Shown here: piece after piece, positions 41,291 to 53,472 of the stretch
Numbering within the stretch: the first letter of the stretch is position 1
Layout of the letters: every line of letters begins with the position of its first letter
Assembly (NCBI RefSeq): GCF_964355755.1
Contig: NC_092673.1
Coordinates: 8,625,001-8,689,000, forward strand
Origin: Antedon mediterranea
Lineage: Eukaryota > Echinodermata > Crinoidea > Comatulida > Antedonidae
Direction of reading: 5' to 3'
DNA length: 64,000 nt
Made by a program: the position numbers and the translations under genes
Notes under the pieces: generated by a model
Databases searched by the model: none
What the model was told of the DNA's origin: nothing
The model's input: the letters and a program-made list of their open reading frames with translations, nothing else

Positions 41291-42419
41291 GGCTCCCCAA
41301 CGAGGGTCAACACTGTAACTAATCCCTCACTATTCAATAAAAATGTTATTATTATACTACTATACTATATTGTTGAAAAATGGATTGCGTGATATGGAAA
41401 TGGATTGATAGTAAAACGTAAAAATACGTTCTTGTCTGGTTATAGGTATACTCATGCACTGATGAAGCGGAGGATAATTTTTGTAGCGTTCCATTCATTT
41501 AAAATAAATTTTGTTACAAAGAAATATTTTGGTTGTGAAGGTCGTTAAATTCGTTGGCACCAGCCTTACTTCTTTTACCAATTTTAACAATTAAGCTAAC
41601 ATCAACAATGATAAAATGCCCTGAAACTCTGTAACTACTTTATGAATAAGCCTATCAAGTTCCGGGTCAGGAATTTTTATTCATCCACTACAAATTGTAC
41701 AATAAATAATAAATATAAAACAAAGAAATTAATTATACGAAATTTGCAGAAAGAAGCAAAATTTGCTCTGCTACCGGTATAATTCTCTGTTACTACGAAC
41801 ATTCGGCCTAATATTACGGACGTATAGGCTATACGTACGGAAATAAGATAAATAGGGTACTACTGCACGGAAAACAAAACTATACGCAAAATTATGATTT
41901 GGCCTGAAAAAACGCAATCATTATGAGCATGCTCAAAAACGTATCTATCTGCGCGGTATAGTTGGCCTATTGGTGACTGATGTGCATTCTGCTAATTTAC
42001 AAATATTCTCTTCCAGATTGGAGTTCTATAACGTATTAATAATATGGATATTGTATACGATGAAATGGGACTCAATTTTAATTTAGTGGCAGAAACAACA
42101 TTTAGTATGAAATTAAGGGTGTTGCCCGGGCCACTAGCGCAACACCCCTGAGTCCGCCCCTACGGTATGAGTCAAAATGAATCAAAATAAAGAATATAAT
42201 GTTTTATTTAATACACAACACTCAGGCATAAAATTAAACAAAGATACTTGAAAAAGTTATCAACAATAACTAAACAGAAATCAAAATGACACAAAAGTAA
42301 TTTATAACACAACAGCAAAAGAGCACATCATTTTCTTCTATAAAGAATTAACCATTCCAATGAAAATTTGTCAATTAAAGATTTAGTAATAATTATTAAA
42401 TAAATTATTGTCTATGCCT
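41291..42419. other. Unassigned AT-rich stretch
   Basis: No gene seen. 42117-42163 contains GGTGTTGCCCGGGCCAC and GTCCGCCCCTACGG, resembling a lone GC-rich hAT-type end (AGGGGCGGACTCAGG when inverted). A poly-G run lies at about 41277-41289. Confidence 0.35.
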
Positions 42420-43260
42420 AGAATAAGAAGAGTTGTGTAGATTAAATCTAGATTTTGAAAATACTCATAAAAATAAAAATGTCCAAATGTTCTTGTTAGA
42501 ATTTAGCAATTTCATTTTTCTTTTCTTCTTCTAGAGTGATACATGTTAAGAGAAAGTGCATAATTGTTTTTCTTCTTCATTTCTGTTGCACAATTTACAA
42601 CAACCATTAGCATTAGAATCATTTGATGCTTTTCTTTCAACAGGAAGGGTGTTTTTGGTCGCAGCTTAAATTTTAACGATGCTCCTACAAAGTCATTTGG
42701 TTCATGTTTTATATACATAATATTCAATTGACTTTTACCGTCTTCTGCCCAATGAGAGAGAGAGAGAGAGTTAGATTTTTTTAATAATTATTTTTGTATT
42801 AAAAGCCCATTGGGCATCAAAGTTATCATTCATGTTTCACACTCATATCGACTGGTCTCCTAATTTCCATAATTTGTGTTTTCTATTTTCTTACCAATAA
42901 GTAGTACATTTTAGTCGGATTAAATTGCATTTTCTAATTTATGGAAAATTTTGCTGTAGGCCTAGCTGTAACATGAGCCATTTGTTAGAGCTAATAACAC
43001 GATATCATCTGGCGAGAAAAGAGCTCCTTGTCATATATTATAATACGTAGCCTACTCATATCATTCGAATTTAGAATTTTTCAGAAAAAAGGAGATAACA
43101 CACACCCCTGTGTCTAGCTCTTTGTTCAATTGAAACAGAATCAAATGCCATATTCGGATCCAGGAAAGTCAGATAGATGTTAGATTTCCTTGGTTAGTCC
43201 GTGGTCATAGTTCAACCTGATTAGAAGTCATGAATGCAAACAAACTTTAAACGGTCGAAA
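42420..43260 (-). pseudogene. Heavily decayed LINE remnant
   Basis: On the minus strand, fragments read FLDPNMAFDSVS (RT palm-like) and, further on, LFSPDDIVLLALTN in place of an FADDIVLL motif. A broken Cys-rich C-terminal region with SRRRKEK follows near 42520. Several stops and frameshifts lie between them. An AG microsatellite occurs near 42758. Only the order of motifs supports the call. Confidence 0.5.
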
Positions 43261-43979
43261 CGCGGGAATAAAATTCAGATTTTTTATTTCTAGTTATGCT
43301 GGTAACATTTGCCACACTTGTATTTCATGTTTTTAATGTTAAAATTAATTCCAAAAGTATGAAACACGAAGTAGGCCTCAGAGGAAATTTACAGATCGAT
43401 AATTATTGGAATATGACCAATAGAAATTAAATGTTTTGTCTATCAAAAATGGAAGGCATATTAATAAATTGTGGATGCATAGAGCTTTAACATGTTATAG
43501 CTTCATGGTGGATGGATGGTTTGTTCCTGCACATCAAAATCTTATTTTTATTTTTCATTTTTCTAGGGATGTAATTTTATAAAAAAATATATATTCCTAA
43601 ATATTTATCAGGGTAAGTCTTTTTGTTCTACTAAACAATGTAATATTTTATAATTCTTATAGCTGAACTTTACGGCAATGACATTATTCATAAAACTGAT
43701 TCATTTGGTTTGGTGGTGACCTGGATGATGGACAGGAGCCATTCAATGGCTCTTGGCTCTGTGACGGACACCAGAGCCATATGGCTCTAGCTGTATGGAT
43801 AATGGCGTTCACGGATTTTAGAAAATCATGTGGGTACGTGCACACCGGCCATTTTTGTGTCCAACAATGCCTATGATGTAGAGTTTGGAGTCGAGTCGTG
43901 CTTTAAAATGTGACTGCTGGCTACTGATTGGTATCATTGGCAAACTACACCAGCTACTATCATCTTACGTGAGTGGAAG

Positions 43980-44307
43980 GCAGTGTTGGGTCCTTTATTT
44001 TTTAACATTTTTATTTTCATAGTTTCTTTTATTTGCGGATGATATTAAATTATATCGTATTATTTCTTCTAACGACGATGCAGTATTACTTCAGGAGGAT
44101 TTCGATGGTCTACTGCAGTGGTCTAATTCTTGTGGTAAACAACTCAATGCCTCCAAATGTAAGTCAATGACTATTACTCTTAAATCAAAACCCATTTCGT
44201 TTAATTATCAAATTAATAATCAGAACTTCGACAAAGTCCTATACCATAAGGATCTGGGAATATTCTTCGATTCCAAACTGTTATTTTCCAAGCATATTGA
44301 CCACATT
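43980..44307 (+). pseudogene. LINE reverse transcriptase fragment, 5' part
   Basis: The frame reads VLGPLFFNIFI, then after a small frameshift LLFADDIKLYR with the catalytic FADD, a LLQWSNSCGKQLN block and CKSMTITLK, then KDLGIFFDSKL. This is the standard RT palm-to-thumb series of Jockey/RTE-type LINEs. It stops where the L1/Tx1-like LINE has inserted and resumes at 46343. Confidence 0.78.
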
Positions 44308-46342
44308 TTTTTCTCTTTTGTGGGGGCAACCCACTTTTATTGCAATGATGAACAATATGATACAGGTTATATTATCAATCTATCAATGAATATATAAGTG
44401 ATATTACACATTCTGAGGTAAAAATATTATAGAAAATATTTTGATATTGTGTTGAAATCTAAATATAATAAAACAAATATGTATATACAGTGAAAATTTA
44501 TATTACAGAGCTGAAACGATATAAAGATTGATATTCAGTATTAAAAATTGAGATTAGGTATAATAATAATAATAAAATGGTATATTGCATTATAAGATTA
44601 CATTTATAAAGACATTTTTTGCTTTCATTATTTACATGAATTATATGATAAAATAAAAAACTAATAAATATTGCAAAGCTAAACCCAAACCGAAGTATGG
44701 GGATACGCCCTCGTCGCAAGCCAAGTTTATTTTTTAGAGTTCCAATTTAAGTCCTGGCTAGCACAAGTTGTGTCTCGGTCATCCATGACTCGGGCGCCTC
44801 CTAGAAAACAATAATATAATAATGGTGGTAAACTAACAATTGATCTAAACTCAATCAAATATACTGTATACCGTACGTTTATATTTATTCTTGTGTATTT
44901 CTTAAATAAATTAAATTGTATTGATTATTTTTCTTTTTAGATAATTGATTCAAGGAGTTTTTCATTAACGTCGTTCCATTTTCTTTCTGCTTTGTTTAGA
45001 TTACATAAGTATATTCATTTGAAATTAAATTTTTTAGTTCTATCTTAAATAAATTCCAAGTGATAATCCAATCTTTACGTTTGCTTGTTTTATATATAAT
45101 GCAAGATTTGTAAATACTAAATGTAAATAAAGAGATGAGTTCATTAACGAGCGTGTGTTGAGTTCCTATAACTATGTCTGACCATTCGGGGAAACCCGGT
45201 CGTAGTGTTACATTAGTCGGAATACATTTAACAATCAGTTTACGGAACTTACTCAAATCTGATTGAATGCTATTACAGGTGTACAACATATGGTTTTCAC
45301 TTTCTATTTCTATACAACACTTTTCGCAATAATTACTTTTATTAAGATTCCACTTCTTTAAGTTTTTTCTACAAGCTAAGATACGATGTAATAATTTAAA
45401 AATAAATTGGGCGACTTTTGGTAAATGTTTCATATTGTGAACTTTACAGTACCATGTTTTGTCTCAGTCTAATTCATTTTTACCTAACTCAACATCCCAC
45501 TTTGCTTGTATATTAGGGATTTTAGCAACCTTGTTAACAAAAAGAGTATAATGAAAAGATGCCTTGTATTTTTTATGAAATACGGTTTCTTTCATTTGCA
45601 AGTTAAATTGATTGTTTTCTATTGAAGTAAAGACGATTACCTTCCAATAACTTGGAATTGAATACAAGAGCGTAAAATATTCGTTAAATCCTTTTTGTTT
45701 ATTGATTAAAGTAAGTATCACTTCATCTGAAGTTAGAAATATGTTATTAACGATAATATCACATACCGATTTTTATTTAGAATGTAATTTAAAATAAAGA
45801 GATTTTCCACTTACGGAAATTATGTATTTATGTTCCCAAAGTGGTTGTTTTAAAATGTCTATATTTTGTGGAACTACAATATTATTCAACTTAACCGCTG
45901 ATTTTAACATTGATACATAAAAATCAGGCATTCTATTCAAGTCAATATGAACGTTAAGCTGAGTAGCACCTATAGTGTATTCTATTGGATACATAAAGTA
46001 TTTAGGAATATTTCTTCATTTTCCTGGATCGAGACTTAGTAATATTTTTATCCATGTTAGTTTTAATGAATCTATTACGGAGTTGAAATTTATCATCCAC
46101 CTTCGCATGCTTCGCAAGAACAAGTCTTTTAATTGTTTCACGTTGACCATTCCACAGAAAATTATAAAGTATTTTTTCAACAAGTGATTATATGTATAGT
46201 AAGGGTACGTTAATTATGCTTGCGTTATAAAACCAATTTAGAGATTACAAGCATTTTGATGATTGTTATCCTTCCAAAGAAAGTTAGATTTCTTTTTTTC
46301 CATAATGAAGAAGGTTTTGTAGTTCAATAACGTTTTCGTCCC
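44308..46342 (-). mobile_element. L1/Tx1-like LINE inserted in another LINE
   Basis: A 17 bp target duplication differing at one base, AGCATATTGAYCACATT-like, lies at 44291-44307 and 46343-46359. On the minus strand the element runs from 46342 to a short T-run (A-run in element sense) at 44306-44312. The host LINE reads on from one side to the other, so the order of insertion is clear. The copy is 5'-truncated. Confidence 0.82.
44996..46340 (-). pseudogene. L1/Tx1-like RT C-terminal region, broken
   Basis: Reading down the minus strand, the order is: an L1-style TFFGRITIIKMLVISK block; FLWNGQRETIKR near 46120; a 73-codon frame at 45773-45994; an 85-codon frame at 45464-45721 ending IQAKWDVELGKNELD; and a 145-codon frame at 44996-45433 with FKLLHRILACRK and a CEKC...H....C finger. 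These match the thumb and Cys-rich C-terminal region of L1/Tx1-type ORF2. Frameshifts or stops separate each part. Confidence 0.75.
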
Positions 46343-46760
46343 AGCATATTGACTACATTGCTATAAGAGTAATATAATGGTTGGCTTCAGTTGGAGGCAC
46401 TGTAAGGGAATTAGCTACCAAAAAACCCTTGTTAATTTGTTCAAAACGCTTGTTAGACCTAATTTAGAATTATCCTCTGTTATTTTTAATTAAATTTCTG
46501 ATATTCATGCCACAAGGCTCCAACGTGTTGAAAATAAGTTTGTTAGGTTTCTTTTTCAACGTTTTGATGTTATTAATTGTCTTGAACCTCTTAAGTTTAG
46601 AAGAAGTGTGTCTGATTTAATGTTTCTTTATAAGAGTGTCAATTGTCTGTTTAGTTGCGACTGTTGCTCTCTTTTCAGTTTACATGCTCATTCTCGTAAA
46701 ACTAGAGTCAAGTATTATATCTTATTGTGGTTACCATTATAACAAATATACGATTGATTG
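46343..46760 (+). pseudogene. LINE reverse transcriptase fragment, 3' part
   Basis: Continues the LINE of 43980-44307 after the nested insertion: TLVNLFKTLVRPNLE, RLQRVENKFVRFLFQRF, then FRRSVSDLMFLYKSVN. This is the usual C-terminal sequence of Jockey/RTE-type LINEs. One in-frame TAA lies before the ISDIHATR block. Confidence 0.78.
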
Positions 46761-47370
46761 AATAAAGTTCACATATATAAAAGTCCACTTTTTATGTTCC
46801 GTTTAATAGAGTAAATGTCTCGAAAAGGGGTTTCAGACACGCTTGGTATAACTATTTAAAGTGAGTCAAATGTAAATGTTGATATTTTTTTCAATAGTTA
46901 TTCTTCATTCAAGATTAAATAATCATGCTCAATAAGCTAATTTTTACTATTTACATTTATTTAAGTTTGCGTCTTTTATATAGTAGCCTATTTATTGCAT
47001 CTGTTTTCTGTTTCATACCTTCAAGTGGCAACTTTCGATTGCTGTTGGTTTTGATGAAATTTTAAAAAAATAAATCAATTTGGTTTTCGTTAAGATAACA
47101 ACAAAATTATAAAGTTACTGCGAAATGATTGTTTTGATATTCAATTCGATAGTTAAAGCCTTTTGAAGGTTATACATTCTTAAAACAAAGGAATCAACTC
47201 CATACTCTACATAGGGGGGATAGTTGGACACAAAAATGGCTTCTAAATAATATAATGATGTTGGAACTCTTTCAAATATGGCTCTGTGGACGTGATGAAC
47301 CAGATGAACCACCATAGCCATATTTATATATGGCTCTGAGATGAACCATTATGGCTCTGAGATGAACATT

Positions 47371-48132
47371 ATAAGTACGCCCTCAACACCCTCAGAAAAA
47401 CTCGAGCGACCGGTCTTCTTTCGCTCCTCCTCTCCCGGCCGCACCATGCCGACCTGAGTCAGCTCACCTCCAAATATCTCACTCGCGCGAAACGACTGAA
47501 GCACACTTTACTGGTAGTGTGTTGTTTTTGATAGGGAAGTAAACACTAAACTCCAAAATTATGACGAATCTATTATTTATACCAACTACCAAAAATAGAA
47601 AACGTAAGTATATTTATATAATTCTATAATGACACTCCTTGGTTCTCCAGTTTGTCGTTTTAAGACACAATTACATTATTTAAATAGTTTGACCTTTATT
47701 TAGTTTTTAGTTGATGTCCATCATCCAAAGGCAAACATCATGCTGGATGGATTCGGTCCGTACATTATACACACGGCCTGGTGGGTAATGGTGTTTCCTG
47801 TAAGCCTACTAATACTTGCTAGGCTAATAGTTTACCTTTACTCTTTATTTCTTTGTCTATTTCTCCATGTTACCGTACCATTATACTCTGGTTGATTAGT
47901 AGGCAGTTTCTCTTGCTCATGCATGCCCGCAGCATCCGTCCTTCATATTATTAATATTATTTCAAACTATAGACTAATAGAATAGGCTAGTACTAGTAGT
48001 AGTACTACCTAGCCTAGGCCTAGTAATATAGTAATTAGTAATTAAATAGGCCTAGACCTTTATTAGGATAAGATTATTTTTTAGATGTCATTTTCTCTAT
48101 GAATTCCGGTTATTCATGCTTAACTACATATT
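47371..48132. other. Unassigned stretch with a GC-rich segment
   Basis: 47400-47500 is unusually GC-rich for this window (CTCCTCTCCCGGCCGCACC), but no downstream reading frame starts there. 47980-48060 is packed with CTAGGCCTAG words. No gene recognised. Confidence 0.35.
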
Positions 48133-48450
48133 AAATCACACGCACACACAGACCTCCATCACACGACACACACAGACTTCCACCACACACACAGACCTCC
48201 ATCACACACACAGACCTCCATCACACACACAGACCTCCATCACACACACAGACCTCCATCACACACTCGCACACCCAGATCTCCATCGCACACTCAGACC
48301 TCCATCACACACACAAACCTCCATCGTACACACAAACCTCCATCGCACACACAAACCTCCATCGCACACTGACCTCAATCGCACGCACAGACCTCCATCG
48401 CACGCACAGACCTCCATCGCACGCACAGACCTCCATCGCACGACCAGACG
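48133..48450 (+). repeat. Minisatellite, 18 bp unit CAGACCTCCATCACACAC
   Basis: About 16 units of CAGACCTCCATCACACAC with substitutions (CGCACG, AAACCT). Because 18 is divisible by three, open frames cross the array on both strands; their Thr/His/Pro-rich products are artefacts of the repeat. Confidence 0.92.
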
Positions 48451-49307
48451 CTCAACACACAAACATTCATATTAAGAACAGACACCTTTGCATGCACACT
48501 ATAACTATAGGCTACTACTACTTAATAAAGAAATATTTTATTTGCAGCTAATAACCATTGACCTTTGAAGAATTTTAGATTAAAAGCCAATAGACCATTA
48601 CACTACAGTCTCAGAAAAAGAATAACAATGGCAGAAAATTATGAAGACGATGGTAAGTTTTTTTCTCAGAAAATACTGATAGTAAAAATGGCATAAAAAT
48701 GTGTTGTAAAATAAGTTTACATACACCCCTACTTGGGTACATATGTTCTGAAACCATGAATGATTCCACTTCCACCTCCGGGACAACCGTTTTTTACGAT
48801 CGGACAACCCCGAACAACATCCAGTCGATCCAGAATATGATGCCAACAAAAAAGATCGTAACAAATTCATTCTAAATATAGTAGTATCATAACATTCAGT
48901 CGGCCGCTCAAAAAGACTGACAGAAGACCGTAATTAATACAGACTTAATACAGTTTTTTTGGTCACATGGCATGAAACGCGATACTCTCTGTTTTACCGC
49001 AACCTCTCTCACATCGGCTGTCCATTAGAAAGGTCTGATGACGATAAACAGTAGTAATTGAGAGCGTGTACCTGGATCCCGACCTGGATCTGTTCCCGGC
49101 GCGCTGCCCACAACTCGATTTTTTTTTCCACTCCAATCTGGTCGGACTTTTTATTTGAAACACATATAATAAATTTAAAGGCCATGTTAAATCTTAACAT
49201 GGAATATATATTTATTTTGCATAATATTAATATGTTGGTGTCCTAGCCTAGGTGTCGTTTTTATAATTCGCTAACCCAGAGTAGGATTAAATAATTTATA
49301 GTGTAGC

Positions 49308-50554
49308 AGACCTTGATTTATAAATATAAGAGGAGAGCTCCTAATGGCTCTCCTCAATATGTTGAGGAGAGCCATTATTTAGATTAAGTATTCGAGGCAC
49401 AGGCCCACCATGGTTGGGCCTGTGGCGAGCCGAATTTTGATAAATGACACCTCTAGATGGCAGGAAATGGTACTCTCGCACGTAAAATTCATCGTAGGTC
49501 ATTGTTCTCTGAACGTAGTCTACGATGTATTGTTATGATAATTATCTACGCGTCGATCGTAGAGTGGTTCGTAGGGTTAGTAAACACCATTGTCATCGCC
49601 TTTACTTTAGAAGCATGGACAATGCAAACAAATGTATTGTTTGCTAATTAAAATCCTATCTAAAGATAGTAGACGTCAATTTTTGTAGCCACCCTAGCTA
49701 GGCCTACGCATCGGTTATCCTAATTTGGACGGAAATCCGCCGACGAGACAACATCGGGTCCGTGGACACCACCTCTCAGCTCACGCAGAGAGAGTCGAGG
49801 CTATCTATCTAGGCCTAGTCTAGTTTCGGCGGCCTACACTATAAATTATTTAATCCTACCTTGGGTTAGCGAATTATAAAAACAACGACACCTAGGCTAG
49901 GACACCAACAAAATATATGCAAAATAAATATATATTCCATATTAATTACTATAAGATTTAATATAAAGGCGACATGTGTATAAGAAAAGGCCCGACCAGA
50001 ATTTGGAGGGGAAAACATGTGAGCAGTTATTAAGATCAGAGAGAGTGTTTCATGTCATGTGACACAAAATCCAGGTACACGATCTATAATTACTGTTTAT
50101 CGTCGGCAGCCACCACCCCCCGCACCACCCTCACATACTGAGTTGTTTAAAAAAAAACATATGAGATGTTGCGGTAAAGCAGAGAGTATCGCGTTTCATG
50201 CCATGTGACCAAAAAAACTAGGTCTGTATAATTACGGTCTTCTGACGGCAGTCTTTTTGAGCTACCGATTGAACGTTCTGATACTATATTTAGAATGAAT
50301 TGTTTACGATATTTTTCTCGCAACATCAAAGATCGTAGGCGCGCCTAGCCTATCGGGGGTAGCCATAACAAAGATCGTTTGCGCGACTATATATAGACTG
50401 TGTGTTGTATTCGGGGTTAATATTCTTATCATTATATATTTTTATGACGCACTGTAACAGGTTGGGGAGCGCTATTTTAGGCGCTCCTTTGATCGTTTTC
50501 AGGAGCGCCAAGGAGCGTCAGCGCCATGGCGCTCCTTTTAAATCAAGGTCTGGT
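49308..50554. mobile_element. Element C with CAGACCTTGATTTA ends
   Basis: It begins CAGACCTTGATTTA and ends with its inverse, next to GTGTAG on both sides. It has subterminal hairpins (GGAGAGCTCC...GGCTCTCCTC at the left, AGGAGCGCC...GGCGCTCCT at the right). CAG-type ends suggest hAT, but only 6 bp of flanking duplication are visible. Confidence 0.6.
49486..50340 (-). mobile_element. Inverted family D copy inside element C
   Basis: It is the inverse of family D, with TACGATGTATTGTTATGATA, CATGGACAATGC, TGGGTTAGCGAATTATAA and CGTTTCATGCCATGTGACC blocks. Together with the flanking D1 halves it makes imperfect hairpin arms of about 480 bp (48835-49307 against 49840-50340). Confidence 0.65.
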
Positions 50555-50830
50555 GTAGGCCTATGCTGCCGAAAGTAAGCTAGCCTCAAGTCTTTTCGTG
50601 AGCTGAGGCCCACGGGCCCGATGCATTGTCCATGCTTCTAAAGGCGATGACAATGATGTTTACTTACCCTTCAAACCATCCTACGATCGACGGGTAGATA
50701 ATTATCATATAACAATACATCGTAGGCTACGAAAACCATACTTCCTAGGCTACGTTCATAGAACAATGACCTACAATCTACTTACGCGTATGCTACGGAG
50801 CAGTAATTTCTTTCTGTACTGTAGTGGAAA

Positions 50831-51633
50831 CAAGCTTATGATTTTAATTGCTATTGCCATATTGACCTTTGACTCACAATTTTAAACTTGACAACCTAGT
50901 GCAATACCTGTTATTAATTAATATGATGAATATTAACTACAGGTAGTATTTTGTTTTAAAATTATACTTTTATATCATTTTTTTGTTTGTAAATAAAATA
51001 GCAATAAGATAAAAAACATGTTTATATTTTATGCTAATTTCTTTCGAAATTGCAAACGAAAAAAATGCTTTTTTAAACCATGTTTTTTAGTTAGGAAACA
51101 TTTCGTGCAACTAGGAGAACACAAACTGGATCTACTGCATACTGTAGTTAGCATAACATTTACCAGCAGATATATGCCGTATTGTCTGTTTTACTAATCA
51201 GACAATATAGATATTGATTTTCCTGGCCAATGTACAGTAAGCAAGCAAGCCAGTGTTGTGTTTACGTCACATAGGAACTTCAGCATTGTCTATACAAACC
51301 ATTCAACTTACCTTGTATTACTCTAGGATGTAACTTAAGTATTTATTTACATACAAGTTTTGCATTACTGATGTTGTCTAGTTTAGGCATTTATTTTTAG
51401 TATACAGCATTATAGTTCCACTGAAAATCCCAATTTTAAAAACATAGCTTGAACACCATAAAAGCTACTGTTAATGGTTGAATTTGTGTATGTTATCAGG
51501 CTTTAGATGAGCTTTAATTTGAATGATACGTCTTCTATTTAAATAAGTTTGACAACAATCATATTTTGAATCACTGTTTATAGAAAAATATTATGGATTT
51601 TAGTATTAAATTATAGCCAAATCTATATACTAT
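50831..51633. other. Unassigned AT-rich stretch
   Basis: No gene, element end or repeat with a second copy in the window was recognised. Confidence 0.4.
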
Positions 51634-52012
51634 AATTTGTAAAGGCCAACATTTTTGCGGCCCTATATTTTTGCGATTTTACATTTTAAACTATTTCGCC
51701 ACCTTTTATTTTCGCGATTTGAGTTTCTTGTGAAATTTGTTGAACCAAATTGGCGAATGTATTTTGCCTTAGCGATGAACATCAAACAATAATTGAATAG
51801 CGTCGAGTAAAATTACAGAATACGCGATTCTAAATTTAGGGATGCAAATAAATATTTTTGTTGAATAGGCTCTTAGATAGTGAACACCCCCATAATTAAT
51901 GTACTGTACCAAATTACTGTTGTTTCACACGCCATTTATTTCGCGAGCGTTGTTCAATTACGAAAGTCGCGAAAATAAAGGGTGCACAAACATTTTGGCC
52001 TTTACAGTAATT
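51634..52012. mobile_element. MITE with GTAAAGGCCAA ends
   Basis: About 380 bp, bounded by TTGTAAAGGCCAACATTTTTG and the inverse of ACTGTAAAGGCCAAAATG. It contains several TTTCGCGA / ATTTTCGCGA words. The ends lie in TA-rich sequence, compatible with a Tc1/mariner-type derivative, but the exact target site is unclear. Confidence 0.6.
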
Positions 52013-52084
52013 AATAACTAGATTGGATCTTGTCGATTTCTTCTCTATAATGGAAAATTACTTTAAAATATCTAGTTAGATTAA

Positions 52085-53468
52085 AGTGGAGCTCCACCCA
52101 GAAAATTACTATTTTTCATACATTTCAACTATTATTTAAAAATATCATCCCTCATACTTCATATTTTTTGGAAATTTTTTTCAATGAGTACGATTTTCTT
52201 GAAAATCACGCCTTTTTGAGTTTTGGGGGGATACCTTGTAATTTCCTATTCTTTTACATGCAAAAGGGGGGTATATTTGAATAATCCTAAAAAAATAATT
52301 TCTTCACTAAAAAAAAAAATGAAAACAGTTTTTTTATGTAATTTTTCCAGATCTTTCTATTTCTGGTATTTTTATCGCGTATACATTGCGCAATTTTGCG
52401 TAAATAGACACTTTCCCCCGTTCGGGTCCAATTGGGTTTTTTATTTTGCTAGGGAGTCTGATCACGTGACATTTTTCACAATCACACTACTACTGCACCT
52501 GGCGATCTGTTATTTTGTCGCGATGTTATTTTTGACGGGCGAAAAGTATATTGAAACATTCTGAATGTGACCCTATCATGTTTCCCAGTGTAATAATGTG
52601 ATTATGAGACTATTACTAAAATGTCAAATTTAACGAGATTTGAGAAAGACGTGGCTATATATTCAATAAAGCTAGGCCTAGGCCTACTAGAGTGTAGGTA
52701 TGTACCGATGATGCTGCTTGGCCTCTAGCTAGGCTGACAGCAGTGAAGTTTGTTCTGTTGACACCCAACTTCGGCCTACCCATGGGCCATGATAGGGTGC
52801 CTGAAAAGTTGCTTTTCAGTCAGGCCCAAGCTTCCACATCGGTCATCGCTTTACTACTCTTGTTCTGTATATATAGGATTTTGTGTTTCACAATTCTTGT
52901 GAATGTGCGAGAAAACCCAGGAACGATAAATGGGGCGAAACGACCAAGCATTTTCAAACCCATGAATGCCATAGGCTTAGACAAAAATTCAAGGCTAGCT
53001 AGGCTGAGCAGAGACGGCTTAGCTAGGCCTAGCTTAAAGTTAATAAGCAATCTGATAAGATTAATTATGCTGTTGTTGTACATTGCAAATCATGAGGTTA
53101 TACATGTAAATTATACTGACATTTTTATCGGAAATATTACTTAGGCCTATTACAAATCGTATTAATTGTGTGTATAAAATTTATTCCCCATTTTTCGACA
53201 CATAATTTACCAAACGGGAGACAGTTCACCGGCGACTAAAACGCGTCAGTCGCTAAATGTAACGCGTTTCGCGACGTATTGTAAACTAATAACCCCTAAG
53301 TTACTGAAAAAGTGTAATGTATTAAAAAACACTATTTTCTAACCGATTTTTTAGAAATGGGTTTTTGAAAAACATTTCCGTGTTTTCTCTGTTTTTTTAA
53401 TGTAATCACTTTCAATTAAACATACTTAAACATAATATAAGCTGAGAAAGTCTGAGTGTAGCTCCACT
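52085..53468. mobile_element. TIR element with TTAA target sites
   Basis: TTAA lies at 52081-52084 and 53469-53472. The ends are AGTGGAGCTCCACCCAGA and the inverse of AGTGGAGCTACACTCAGA. It is 1384 bp. Open frames at 52223-52564 and 52743-53144 have no recognisable domain and are not called. Piggybac- or Kolobok-type ancestry is inferred from TTAA only. The ends differ from those of the element at 8009-11316. Confidence 0.7.
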
Positions 53469-53472
53469 TTAA

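Larger units (their letters stand above)
43735..47370. mobile_element. Inverted-repeat element enclosing LINE debris
   Basis: GGCCATTTTTGTGTCCAAC near 43848 returns inverted at 47223-47240. Matching continues to a TGTAGAGT.TGGAGT block. Outside this, both sides carry repeated ATGGCTCTG words (43740-43800 and 47275-47370), some palindromic. It likely marks an older DNA element into which LINEs inserted. Exact ends and target duplication were not determined. Confidence 0.5.
48835..50830. mobile_element. Self-nested foldback cluster (family D, split by element C)
   Basis: D1 (+) occupies about 48835-49307 and resumes at 50555-50830. The third copy at 61930-62600 shows the uninterrupted order. 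Landmark blocks are CAGAAGACCGTAATTA, ATGAAACGCGATACT, TTCGCTAACCCA and GTCCATGCTTCTAAAGGCG. The insert between the halves is element C, which itself carries an inverted D copy. D has a TACGCG-rich end like those at 11.6 and 16.3 kb. No gene is visible. Confidence 0.65.

Noticed and set aside
48116-48475. Thr/His/Pro-rich protein and its antisense frame
   Set aside because: An 18 bp minisatellite is divisible by three, so frames stay open on both strands without selection.
52223-53144. Transposase-like genes in the 52085-53468 TTAA element
   Set aside because: Neither the 113- nor the 133-codon frame shows DDE or zinc-finger motifs.
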